A DNA stretch of 64,000 bases from Paenibacillus tundrae (lineage in GTDB: Bacteria; Bacillota; Bacilli; Paenibacillales; Paenibacillaceae): assembly GCF_036884255.1 (NCBI RefSeq), contig NZ_CP145605.1, positions 3,472,001-3,536,000 on the forward strand, given 5' to 3'. Below the pieces are notes generated by a model. It had not been told where the DNA came from. It worked only from the letters and a program-made list of their open reading frames with translations, and ran no database searches. Of this stretch, positions 49,323 through 57,562 are shown piece after piece. Each line of letters begins with the position of its first letter. Within the stretch, counting starts at the first letter, position 1. The translations under genes were made by a program, and so were the position numbers.

Positions 49323-50808
49323 CTACTCTACAACTGGTTGAACAGCACTTAAGCGCAACGCAAAGTAAGGTCGACTGGGCAAAGGAATCCGGCTCTTTCC
49401 TCGATACGTCTCCACCAGCCTTGTAATCTCCATCTCCTGCGTGTCGATCCATTCAGCAACAAATTCTTGCTCTTCCGGTAGGTCTACTTCTCGGTATCCT
49501 GGCTGGTGTTGACCATAATAATGTAAGTAATATTCACCCTCTACCCCCATTACTGGTACGTCGCGGAGCGGAATGGGCATAGTGTCAGTTGGCATGTGCT
49601 CCGCCACTTGACGAAGAAAGCGGATATGTTCATGACTTCGTCCGTATAACGTTCCGCCTTTGGCCCACCAGATCTCATCTTCTGGATGCAAGAAAGTCTC
49701 ACCATGACTGGCATAACCACCTCGTGCAAAGCTTTCCCATATCCGGTGTGTCATTTCTTCCGCGCTAAGATTGCCCCATCGCTGCTGCAGGTTCCCTTCG
49801 TATCCACATTCATCGACGATCACAGGTTTCCCATATTGAGCTCTCCATGAAGCGACTAACGTGACGTCCCAGTGCTGAATGCTGCAATGTGTAATTTCCG
49901 GACGAGTATGATCATACATAACTATACTTTCTGGGATATACATGGCTGTACCGTTATGGATGGATAACAGATGTGCATACGGATCTTCCTCTGCAGCGAG
50001 ACTAATCAACCTATCCCAATCTGACATCGCTTTTTCACTCATAAAATCATATTCATTCGCCATCGACCACCAGATATTCCGGTAAGCCGCCAACCGTGCA
50101 ATTGCGTATTGAAGATAACGATTATCTTCCTCGGCAGTCATACGATCGAAACCCCATCGTCCCTTTATCGTATGGGTGAAACAAAATCAGATCCGCTTCA
50201 ATCTGCAGCTCAAGCAATGCTTCGATACAGTTCTCAACATGCTCCCAGTAAACGGGGTTGAAGCGAGTATAATCAAAGCCCTTTTCAGAAGAACCGACAA
50301 AAGGAAAAAATGCAGGTTCCTCCGCGTTAAATGAGTAATTTTTCGGAAATAAGCACATGCGAATTTTATTAAATACCCCTTCGGCAAGAGTGTTCAGCGT
50401 TGCCGTACGTAATGCCTCCGATTGATATATCCATGCATAAGCAGTTGTACCAAACGGATAGAATGGTGTGCCATCCGCATAAGCAAAACGAATTTCATCC
50501 AGGGTTCTGACCAGTCCATGAACCGAAGCTGCTGCCGGTATACATGTAAAACTTCCGTGCAACCCATTCAACTCGGGAAGATTACTAAACGTCTCATAAG
50601 TCCAGTCCCCAATGTCAGATGGCATAAATCTGACCACATACTCCCCGTTTCCGGCATAAAAACCGGAAACCTTCTGTTCCGTCTTGTCATGACGAAAAAT
50701 GACCGTCCAATCGGTATCCAGATAAGGATTACCTTCAGTTGAGCCAGGCAACTGAAGTTCAAACCGTGCCCATTGGGGCACAGGTTCATGAAACATCGCG
50801 TTTTCCAT
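49323..50808 (-). pseudogene. DUF5060/DUF4038-type glycoside hydrolase with a one-base frameshift
   Basis: The first frame (50808-50122; GGTGGAGGG before the ATG) has a beta-sandwich DUF5060 start (PVPQWARFELQLPGSTEGNP, ADGTPFYPFGTTAYAWIYQS) and leads to ADLILFHPYDKG, where it shifts. The second frame (from about 50150) continues WGFDRMTAEEDNRYLQYAIA, RLAAYRNIWWSMANEYDFM and PVIVDECGYEG, the acid/base and nucleophile regions of the barrel. Removing one G from the GGG at about 50160 restores a single protein of about 495 aa. It may be a true lesion or a sequencing indel. It is probably a cytoplasmic glycosidase (no signal peptide). Confidence 0.85.
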
Positions 50809-50845
50809 AACGAACCCTCCACCTTTCCTTGTGGTATTTCAGAAT

Positions 50846-50859
50846 TGTAAACGCATTCA
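50846..50859 (-). promoter_or_regulatory. cre site upstream of the DUF5060 glycosidase
   Basis: TGTAAACGCATTCA fits the CcpA box, 38 bases before the ATG at 50808. It supports a catabolic sugar role for the gene. Confidence 0.6.
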
Positions 50860-50912
50860 ATTTAATCAACCATATTTTAGCACTATTTTATATTAAGTTC
50901 AGCAATTTTCAC

Positions 50913-51032
50913 TTAACTTATAGGTGAAAAACGTAATTTATTTTTATGTACGGTAATCCCCGTCCCAATCGTTACTCCTGAATTAATGATTCCCTTCGTT
51001 GATATAGCCTCTGGACTCACGATCCCTCTCAT
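50913..51032 (-). CDS. Possible 39-aa peptide ORF
   Basis: MRGIVSPEAISTKGIINSGV then TIGTGITVHKN before a stop. The Gly/Thr/Ile pattern (TKG-INSGVTIGTGITV) looks protein-like, but the ribosome site is weak (AAGAAGTGA). It could be the N-terminus of a larger lost gene. The gap 50860-51178 also contains the palindrome at 51050. Confidence 0.3.
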   Translation of the reverse strand: MRGIVSPEAISTKGIINSGVTIGTGITVHKNKLRFSPIS

Positions 51033-51049
51033 CACATAATTATCACTTC

Positions 51050-51068
51050 TTGGTTACTATATAACCAA
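51050..51068. promoter_or_regulatory. Palindromic operator upstream of the NmrA-type gene
   Basis: TTGGTTACTATATAACCAA has perfect 7-bp arms. It lies 110 bases before the ATG at 51179. HxlR-type regulators commonly control NmrA/quinone-reductase genes through such sites, but none is in this window. Confidence 0.5.
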
Positions 51069-51178
51069 AAAGTACGTACTATTTTTAAAGTAAACCATGG
51101 TACATAATGAGCCTAGTGATCATGAACAAAAGCAAAGCCGTTTCTCAATAAAACGATCAAAGCAAAGGGGTTATTACG

Positions 51179-52066
51179 ATGGGAAAAATTCTTATTACTG
51201 GGGCAACAAGTAATCTCGGCAGCAGGACACTAGAGCTTCTTCTTACTAAAGTGCCATTCAATCAGGTCGCTGTATTGGTACGTAATACCGAGTCCGAACA
51301 AATCAAAAGGTATGTCAAAGAAGGTGTAGAAGCTCATCAGGGTGATTATTTGGATTATAACTCCCTTCTGCAAGCGTTTAATGGTGTTGAAAAAGTGATG
51401 CTGATTTCCGCGCCAGCATTTACTGACCGCAATACACAACATTTCAATGTCATCGCAGCTGCCAAACAGGCTGGTGTGAAACAAGTACTCTTCACGTCGA
51501 TCATACGAAAAGAAAATTCAAATCTTATCATTCCTGAAGTCACGATATCAGATATATTTGCAGAACAAGCGCTTAAAGCATCCGGATTAGCCTATACGAT
51601 TCTACGGAATCCACCGTATCTTGAAGTCATGCATTCGTATTATGGAGATCCACTTAAAGTCGGCGTAAAAGTACCAGAGGGGTTGGGTAAAGTAGCCGCT
51701 GCATCTCTGGATGATTTGGCTGCAGCCAACGTAGCTATTCTCACTCAGAACGGTCATGAAAATAAATCATATACGCTAAGTGGCAGCGAAGGAAGCTCAT
51801 TTGCGGACATTGCTGAAGCACTCTCTGAGATTCATGGGATACACATCCCTTATGAAGCAATTAGCGAAACAGAATATTCAGACACGATGGTAGCGAATGG
51901 ATTACCTGTTCCTATGACCGACTTCTTATTAGGTTGGGTGCGAGCGATCAACACTGGGGAATTCTCGGAGACATCTGGGGATCTTGAACGTCTAATTGGC
52001 CAAAAACCAATGACATATAAGGATTTCTTGAAAAATAAATTTCCGTATTCTAAAGTAGAAAATTAA
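51179..52066 (+). CDS. NmrA-like NAD(P)-binding protein / quinone oxidoreductase type 2
   Basis: 295 aa. The NAD(P) motif is KILITGATSNLGSRTLELLL (about 3-22). VAVLVRNTES carries Arg for NADPH, and QGDYLDYNSLLQAFNGVEKV, AAKQAGVKQVLFTSIIR follow. The extended-SDR Tyr/Lys pair is absent, as in NmrA/QOR2. Members reduce quinones or sense redox state. AAGG(GG) precedes ATG. Its own terminator is at 52124. Confidence 0.88.
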   Translation: MGKILITGATSNLGSRTLELLLTKVPFNQVAVLVRNTESEQIKRYVKEGVEAHQGDYLDYNSLLQAFNGVEKVMLISAPAFTDRNTQHFNVIAAAKQAGVKQVLFTSIIRKENSNLIIPEVTISDIFAEQALKASGLAYTILRNPPYLEVMHSYYGDPLKVGVKVPEGLGKVAAASLDDLAAANVAILTQNGHENKSYTLSGSEGSSFADIAEALSEIHGIHIPYEAISETEYSDTMVANGLPVPMTDFLLGWVRAINTGEFSETSGDLERLIGQKPMTYKDFLKNKFPYSKVEN

Positions 52067-52123
52067 AAATTAAAAGCTAGCATGTTTTCCAACATACGCT
52101 ACCCAATGAGCTGCTGTAGTATT

Positions 52124-52162
52124 GGCCAGTCGAGAATGACTGTATTCTCACTGGCTCTTTTT
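52124..52162 (+). terminator. Terminator of the NmrA-type gene
   Basis: GCCAGTCGAGAAT, loop GACTGT, ATTCTCACTGGCTCTTTTT. Confidence 0.88.
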
Positions 52163-52200
52163 ATGTAGTAGAGAGTGCCTGCCGTTAATTCTTCATAAAT

Positions 52201-52221
52201 AGCCGATCATGCTGATCGGCT
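52201..52221. terminator. Hairpin 3' of the Nudix gene, weak terminator
   Basis: AGCCGATCA, TGC, TGATCGGCT: a perfect 9-bp stem 62 bases past the minus-strand stop. It has no good T-run, so its role is uncertain. Confidence 0.4.
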
Positions 52222-52282
52222 GTTAATCTTATCGTCATAAAGTTACAGTTCACGATAGTTTTAATATGCGTCCCTCATAAAG

Positions 52283-52771
52283 TTAAACATTCCGTTGAAG
52301 CTTCACATTAAATTCTGTCATTGACGAAGTGACATACTCCATATAACTCACAGACCCGTTAAAGTTTAGATAGGCTTCATAACGCATACGGATTCCTGGT
52401 AAAGTAATCAAGTCCAGCACATTTTCCTTTGGAACCCATCTACATTCGCTCGTTTCATCAGACGTAGTTAACGTTCCACCTGTAGCTTTACAGACGAAAT
52501 CAAACATGACCTTCGTAGGAACATCAGTCACACCGTCATACCACTTATGGATTGCTGTATTCGACACAACACTAATTAAATGACTGACCGTGGCTTCAAT
52601 TCCACTTTCCTCTTTGATTTCACGAATGACTCCATCAATCAGATTTTCTCCAACTTCAGTTATACCTCCAGGATACACCCAACCATCGTCGTGGGCTTTT
52701 ACTAAAAGGATATTTCCATCTCCATCTTCTACAATTCCACCTGCTGATACGATATGTGTCGGGAAAGCCAT
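52283..52771 (-). CDS. Nudix hydrolase
   Basis: 162 aa. The Nudix box GGITEVGENLIDGVIREIKE followed by ESGI (about 35-58) fits GX5EX7REUXEEXGU completely. The strand VSAGGIVEDGDGNILLVKAH precedes it. The family hydrolyses nucleoside diphosphates linked to another group (for example damaged nucleotides or NADH); substrate not readable. GGAGG lies near the ATG. Confidence 0.92.
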   Translation of the reverse strand: MAFPTHIVSAGGIVEDGDGNILLVKAHDDGWVYPGGITEVGENLIDGVIREIKEESGIEATVSHLISVVSNTAIHKWYDGVTDVPTKVMFDFVCKATGGTLTTSDETSECRWVPKENVLDLITLPGIRMRYEAYLNFNGSVSYMEYVTSSMTEFNVKLQRNV

Positions 52772-52902
52772 TGTACAACCTCCAAATAAGATGAATTTGT
52801 ATAATTATTCCACACAGTTCCCGCACTTTCCTTTTTGGATGGATAAAAGATTACTTAACTAACTAAATATATCTGCAATGAAAAAATCACTTTGTGTTTT
52901 CC

Positions 52903-52933
52903 TTGACCTATAGTTGACTCTAGTGTGTATAAT
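52903..52933 (+). promoter_or_regulatory. MerR-type promoter: 19-bp spacer with inverted repeat
   Basis: -35 TTGACC (52903-52908), spacer of exactly 19 bases, -10 TATAAT (52928-52933). The inverted repeat CTATAGT-TG-ACTCTAG (52908-52923) lies inside the spacer. A long spacer holding such a repeat is the signature of MerR-family activation. The SDR ATG is at 52967. Confidence 0.72.
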
Positions 52934-52966
52934 GTTAAACCAAATGAACAATAAGGAGCTCAGAAT

Positions 52967-53926
52967 ATGACATCAAACCAAAATTACAATATCACTCCGC
53001 AGAAGCCCCTTTCTAGTGGCTTCGATAAACATTCAACGGCCAAAGATATACTGCAAGGAATCGACCTCAGCAATAAAATTTGCATCGTGACTGGCGGATA
53101 CTCGGGAATCGGACTTGAGACCACTCGTGCGTTAGCGGAAGCCGGTGCAACAGTCGTAGTACCCGCTCGTTCTATGGACAAAGCACGCGCTGCTTTATCG
53201 AATATTCCACGCGTGGAATTGGCAGAGCTTGACCTAATTGATCCGGAGTCTATTGACACGTTTGCAGAGCGCTTCCTGTCTTCAGGACGCCAGATTGATA
53301 TTCTGATTAACAATGCGGGGATCATGGTTCCTCCATTAACTAGGGATTCCCGTGGATACGAATCTCAATTTGCCACAAACCATCTGGGACATTTCCAGTT
53401 AACAGCACGCTTATGGCCAGCATTGATAAAAGCAGGTAACGCTAGAGTCGTATCTGTATCCTCTTCAGGAATCGTATTGGGTGGCGTGGAGTTCGATGAT
53501 CCGAACTATGAGCAACATCCCTATGATAAGTGGAAAGCTTACGGACAATCCAAATCAGCCAATGCTCTCTTTGCAGTTTCATTAGACCGATTAGGTTATA
53601 GTCACGGTATCCGTGCGTTCTCAGTCCATCCTGGCGCAATCTATACAGATCTGTCCCGATTCTTGTCAGAAGAAGAGCTCGGAGGATTGGATTTTGGAAA
53701 TGATCTCAAAACAGAAGCTCAAGGTGCAGCGACAAGTGTGTGGTGTGCAACCAGCTCTATTCTGAATGATATGGGCGGAGTATACTGCTTGGATGTGGGT
53801 ATTGCTCAAGTGGTGTCTACACCAGAAGAAATGCCAGGTGTTTTGCCGTGGGCCATAGATCCTGAGGCTGCAGACCGACTGTGGAAACTTAGTGAGCAAT
53901 TGACTGGCGTAAAGTTTGGCGAATAA
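52967..53926 (+). CDS. Short-chain dehydrogenase (retinol dehydrogenase/WWOX-like)
   Basis: 319 aa; AAGGAG lies 9 bases before the ATG. The N-terminal extension (about 1-35) is followed by the cofactor motif VTGGYSGIGLETTRALAEAG (about 41-60), Arg in VVPARSMDKARAAL (NADP preference), DILINNAGIMVPP (about 113-125), Ser in VSVSSSGIVLGG and Tyr/Lys in KAYGQSKSANALFAV (about 191-195). It probably reduces aldehydes or ketones with NADPH. The MerR-type promoter suggests induction by an electrophile or toxic aldehyde. Confidence 0.92.
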   Translation: MTSNQNYNITPQKPLSSGFDKHSTAKDILQGIDLSNKICIVTGGYSGIGLETTRALAEAGATVVVPARSMDKARAALSNIPRVELAELDLIDPESIDTFAERFLSSGRQIDILINNAGIMVPPLTRDSRGYESQFATNHLGHFQLTARLWPALIKAGNARVVSVSSSGIVLGGVEFDDPNYEQHPYDKWKAYGQSKSANALFAVSLDRLGYSHGIRAFSVHPGAIYTDLSRFLSEEELGGLDFGNDLKTEAQGAATSVWCATSSILNDMGGVYCLDVGIAQVVSTPEEMPGVLPWAIDPEAADRLWKLSEQLTGVKFGE

Positions 53927-54032
53927 ATTAGTGGATAACCTTTTGCATCAGGATGTAATTGCAGGTATGGGAAGTTAGACACTGATTACCTTTTTGCTTA
54001 AGAAGGCTTCACTAGTTGATTAATATATAAAG

Positions 54033-54764
54033 TTACTTTATGGCCACTACAAATTTTTCATTTCCTTTTTTATTAATCAAAGCCACTTCATAATCGGATT
54101 CCCATGTAAGTGCACCTAAATGTCTAGCATAGGCAAATTCATCTGGCTGAGCTGATTTTACCTTCTCTAAAAGCACTTGCGTACCATCTCGATGTGAAAT
54201 AGCTATGTATATATCCATCGTTTTCACGTTATGCTGGCATATCACTTTAGCATTGTACTTCTTATTCGGGCTTGTTATGGCTTTTTTCCAAGTCCATTCG
54301 TTTAAGTATCCTAACTCTTCAATTTTTAGAGCTGTCTCCTTAAATGGTTCGACTCGCCAATTATGACATACAGCAATTTCCTCGATTCCGCTCATTAGCA
54401 GTTGAAGCGTAGTCTTTTTCTTCTCCAACTCACTTTTTGCACTAAATTCACTTAAATTAATTTGAATTGGCACCGACCATACGCCTGAATCGTTGATAAT
54501 TCTTTTGTCTGAAGTGTCTTCTACACATTCTATAAGGACTTTCCAACAATCATTCGTTTGGTATATCCCGAATAAACGTTCATACATCGCTGTAATACAA
54601 CGCGTTTCTAATCTAAATGAACGTCTTTTCCATTTCCAATTCAATTCATAATCTAGTTTCGTTGCTTCGTTGTAATCACACTTTTGTGTTCTCATTACAG
54701 ATTCAATAATTTCATCATTAATAATATAGGGTAAGTCTAGGTCAAATTCCTTTAAGATTCTCAT
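54033..54764 (-). CDS. Hypothetical protein, 243 aa
   Basis: GAGGTG lies 8 bases before the ATG. No signal or membrane segment. The first half is helical and rich in aromatic/basic residues (RTQKCDYNEATKLDYELNWK, RCITAMYERLFGIYQTNDCW); then beta-strands (WKVLIECVEDT, GVWSVPIQINLSEF) and a C-terminal domain with KVICQHNVKTMDIYIAISHR and YEVALINKKGNEKFVVAI. I do not recognise it. It may be an immunity-type or domesticated cytoplasmic protein; this is a guess from size and context. Confidence 0.7.
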   Translation of the reverse strand: MRILKEFDLDLPYIINDEIIESVMRTQKCDYNEATKLDYELNWKWKRRSFRLETRCITAMYERLFGIYQTNDCWKVLIECVEDTSDKRIINDSGVWSVPIQINLSEFSAKSELEKKKTTLQLLMSGIEEIAVCHNWRVEPFKETALKIEELGYLNEWTWKKAITSPNKKYNAKVICQHNVKTMDIYIAISHRDGTQVLLEKVKSAQPDEFAYARHLGALTWESDYEVALINKKGNEKFVVAIK

Positions 54765-54820
54765 TATAGCTACACCTCAGTATTTGAATTACATGAATAT
54801 AGCCCTAATCACCTTCCATA

Positions 54821-55168
54821 TTAATCAATCTTAACTTTATCAGCTAGAGCTTGTGGGGGTGATGATTGGGCTATTAGATTTTTAATCCATACTTCAACTT
54901 TTTTATTTTGAAATGACTTCTCAAACTTAGTCTTAGCTACGCCAGCGACAATTATTGCACTATCCTGATCTTGACTAATCCAAATTAGGTTTGATGCTGA
55001 GTCATCTGCGTTATTTTGTTCAATTAATATTTGATGGTCTTGCTCTCTGACTTCTATAATTGTACCAATGATATCAGCATCAGATTGAATTTGTTCGTTA
55101 GGCGAACTACAGCCGATTGTTAATATTAGTACCATAACGGATGTAAGTCCACTCACTAATTTAGCCAT
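54821..55168 (-). CDS. DUF3221-like lipoprotein
   Basis: 115 aa from MAKLVSGLTSVMVLILTIGC; ATG at 55168 follows GAGGGTGATGAATAT, and the longer start at 55207 was rejected. The lipobox is LTIGC with Cys about residue 20. The mature part has ADIIGTIIEVREQDHQILIE and ASNLIWISQD, the OB-like pattern of DUF3221, then VEVWIKNLIAQSSP. It is outer-membrane-face anchored; function unknown. Confidence 0.75.
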   Translation of the reverse strand: MAKLVSGLTSVMVLILTIGCSSPNEQIQSDADIIGTIIEVREQDHQILIEQNNADDSASNLIWISQDQDSAIIVAGVAKTKFEKSFQNKKVEVWIKNLIAQSSPPQALADKVKID

Positions 55169-55283
55169 ATATTCATCACCCTCTTCTTCCATTATTAAAT
55201 CCAGCATTACAGTGCGAATTTCTTAACTCTTCTTAAACTCTTTTTAACACCAGTCAACATGTTAGTTGTTAGCACAGCAAGTA

Positions 55284-55535
55284 CTAACCTTTATTACTTT
55301 CAGTAGTCTTTTTGTGTTGTCTGTACCGCATAATGGCAAATGGTAGATTAATTATTCCCGCAATAAAAGGAGACACAATAGATATCCATTGAGGTATGGT
55401 AGGATAAATAGGTTTTCCATCTCCAACAGGTCCTACCTTGGGTTGGCTGCTGTCCCACAAACCATATAAGAGACCAATAGGAGGCAGTAATATGCAAAAT
55501 ACACTCGCAACGATATGTACGACATACTTGTTCAT
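55284..55535 (-). CDS. Small membrane protein, 83 aa
   Basis: GGAGG precedes the ATG. Two hydrophobic segments (VHIVASVFCILLPPIGLLYG at 5-24; IPQWISIVSPFIAGIINLPF about 47-66) flank a polar loop (WDSSQPKVGPVGDGKPIYP). The C-terminus is basic. No family recognised. Confidence 0.65.
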   Translation of the reverse strand: MNKYVVHIVASVFCILLPPIGLLYGLWDSSQPKVGPVGDGKPIYPTIPQWISIVSPFIAGIINLPFAIMRYRQHKKTTESNKG

Positions 55536-55651
55536 TCCTTATCCTCCATTCAATGTATTCACATTTACATCTATTAAATTATACATTATTTAGAAGTTGG
55601 AAATTACACTAATTTGGATTAAGCACATTTCATGTCCAATTGAAATGTAAC

Positions 55652-55678
55652 AAAAAAAGCCGCTAATTTAGCGACTTT
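55652..55678 (-). terminator. Terminator after nucleoside hydrolase fragment; GCCGCTA hairpin family
   Basis: Minus strand AAAGTCGCTAA, loop, TTAGCGGCTTTTTTTGTTAC. Confidence 0.85.
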
Positions 55679-55714
55679 GATAAGAACAGGTAATTGCTCT
55701 TGAACGTCTTGTAT

Positions 55715-55924
55715 TCAATATGTTTTAGACACACATTTCCTCGGAAAATCCTCGGAACGAAGTACCTCCCAAAAAGTTTCCTCATGGGTTTTAACATGGA
55801 CAAAACCTTTTTCAAATTGACAAACATCAGTATGGAATATACTAACTACCGCCAATGGGTCATGTAAGGTCAACTTGTTTGAACTTTTCAGCCACGAGTA
55901 ACCAAAAACAATGCTTAAATTCAA
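55715..55924 (-). pseudogene. C-terminal fragment of an inosine-uridine nucleoside hydrolase
   Basis: The frame reads FGYSWLKSSNKLTLHDPLAV, VSIFHTDVCQFEKGFVHVKT. The LHDPLAV motif is the conserved late active-site Asp region of IUNH enzymes. Only about 65 of about 310 residues are present and the apparent start is TTG without a ribosome site. The upstream neighbour ends at the same point (55921), so the fragment was probably left by a deletion that fused the two genes' junction. Confidence 0.65.
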
Positions 55925-56475
55925 TCCTTCAATGTCTTATCTGATTGTCTAAAGATAAAATGATCATCAGGATTCCAGACGTGCAGATGATCAGCGCAGT
56001 ATCCACGTAGCCATAATACGCCATCCATTTTTCTAAGATAGAAACCTTTTGGAAAATCCTCGTCATCAGTTAGAATCTCCGATGCAATCGTGACGGAACC
56101 CACTGGAGCTCTATGTTGTTGCACAGGTTTTCCCGAATAACCCTCAGGCTGATCCAGATACACTAGTCTTAGGTAAGGTCCTAATTCTAACGGACACAAT
56201 TCCAAATCTAGTTCAATCGCTTTCGCAAAGATTCGACTCGTAGTAGCTCCATCTGGAAAACCAAGTTCTCCAACGGTTAGTTCTACGATCTTCACACTAT
56301 ACTTCGTTTCGGATGTTCTAAATTTAACATCAGCTAATAGCTTCTTTCCTAATTCATTCATTAAGATAGTATTTTGCTGTAACTTCTGGATAAGTTGCGT
56401 TATCGTAAGTCCGCCAACCTCTACTGTTCGCTTTAGTCTTTCACCATTGAAGGATTTTTCATTTTCAATACGCAT
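55921..56475 (-). CDS. Hypothetical protein, 184 aa
   Basis: TAGGAG lies 9 bases before the ATG. No signal peptide. The N-terminal region is helical (LTITQLIQKLQQNTILMNEL, GKKLLADVKF). The middle has VKIVELTVGELGFPDGATTS and LDLELCPLELGPYLRLVYLD. The C-terminus has PKGFYLRKMDGVLWLRGYCA then HVWNPDDHFIFRQ. The well-conserved-looking GYCAD-HVWNPDDHFIF suggests a real family seen in Bacilli, but I cannot name a function. It is followed directly by the nucleoside hydrolase tail. Confidence 0.75.
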   Translation of the reverse strand: MRIENEKSFNGERLKRTVEVGGLTITQLIQKLQQNTILMNELGKKLLADVKFRTSETKYSVKIVELTVGELGFPDGATTSRIFAKAIELDLELCPLELGPYLRLVYLDQPEGYSGKPVQQHRAPVGSVTIASEILTDDEDFPKGFYLRKMDGVLWLRGYCADHLHVWNPDDHFIFRQSDKTLKD

Positions 56476-56704
56476 TCTTAATCACTCCTAACAAATTGGG
56501 TTAGGCTCAAAACAATATAATAGACTGAATTTACATATTCCAGAATTTGAAGTACATTTCCTCTTTAATTGCACTCCGTTTTTGAACAAAATCTGCTCCG
56601 ATGCTTTAAACTCTTTTTTTCCCGATTAAAACAAGCATCATTTTCATTTGTAGCTTCATCAACAACCTAAATTTTCTTGAGATTATAACAGTGAATTGAG
56701 TAAT

Positions 56705-56734
56705 ACAAAAAGGAGAGCCTCTGCCCTCCTTTTC
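56705..56734 (-). terminator. Terminator after the YHYH/copper-amine-oxidase-stalk gene
   Basis: Minus strand AAAAGGAGGGCAGAGGCTCTCCTTTTTG. It is 3 bases past the stop at 56737. The gap 56480-56700 holds no other recognisable gene. Confidence 0.82.
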
Positions 56735-56736
56735 AT

Positions 56737-57366
56737 TTATATCTCAATATTTAATGTGTTTTTGCTACCATTCAATTGCAGAATAGCGCCTAATCCTTTA
56801 ATCGATTGTACTGGAATATACGTAACCCCGTTAATCACTTTTGGAGCTGTGCTTAATGTAGAAGCCTTTCCGTTGTAAAATACGGTTTTACTCCCCATGG
56901 TCAGAGTTACCTTGAATTTATCTTTAGTTAGACCTATCGTTGCACTGTCCTGATCGTATGTAAATGTTGCATCTAATGCATCGGCAATGTCTCGTAAGGG
57001 AAGCAAGTTACTTCCTTGATATTGAACAGGTTTATTAGTAAAATCTACTTTTTTATCATTCACATATACTTTTAGTGAAGATTCCGTATATTGTGGTTTA
57101 GTTTCTTTGGGTTTTGCTGGGGTTGTTTTTTTGGAAGATGATGATGAAGATGATGAAGACGAACTACCTGATGACTTGCTACTTGAAGAAGAACTCCCAC
57201 CATTATGATAATGATACTCTCCGTACTCTAATCCCCATTTGGCACAATTTGTCCAACACGTATGACCGCCATTAGAATCTGTTCTCCCCGGATGAGCAAA
57301 CACACTTGTTGCACTGGATAGAAGAAACAGAGATAACACGGAAGTTACAAGTACCTTTTTGTTCAT
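56737..57366 (-). CDS. Secreted YHYH-domain protein with copper amine oxidase N-terminal-like domain
   Basis: 209 aa from MNKKVLVTSVLSLFLLSSAT; ATG at 57366 follows GGGAGTGCTAGAT. Signal peptide about 1-24 (cut after VFA). Residues about 25-57 form the YHYH region (HPGRTDSNGGHTCWTNCAKW, GEYHYHNGG), with Cys/His that may bind metal. A Ser-rich linker (about 58-80) follows. Residues about 95-209 are a copper amine oxidase N-terminal stalk domain (VYVNDKKVDFTNKPVQYQGS, LLPLRDIADALDATFTYDQD, GVTYIPVQSIKGLGA). It is probably exported and wall-associated. Confidence 0.88.
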   Translation of the reverse strand: MNKKVLVTSVLSLFLLSSATSVFAHPGRTDSNGGHTCWTNCAKWGLEYGEYHYHNGGSSSSSSKSSGSSSSSSSSSSSKKTTPAKPKETKPQYTESSLKVYVNDKKVDFTNKPVQYQGSNLLPLRDIADALDATFTYDQDSATIGLTKDKFKVTLTMGSKTVFYNGKASTLSTAPKVINGVTYIPVQSIKGLGAILQLNGSKNTLNIEI

Positions 57367-57501
57367 ATCTAGCACTCCCTTACTGGTTCTATTTTCCTAT
57401 GTATAATAACATACAATATAGGTACATACTAGATTTATAATTAACAATGGATAAATGCTCTCTTCCTTTATGTTGAACTCAAAATTGTAGCGATTAATTA
57501 A

Positions 57502-57530
57502 GAAAAGCCGCTAACTAGATTAGCGACTTT
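57502..57530 (-). terminator. Terminator after the GH5 gene; GCCGCTA hairpin family
   Basis: Minus strand AAAGTCGCTAATCTAG, TTAGCGGCTTTTCTT, 33 bases past the stop at 57563. Confidence 0.85.
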
Positions 57531-57562
57531 CAATGTAATTATATTTTTGTTCCTCATTACTA

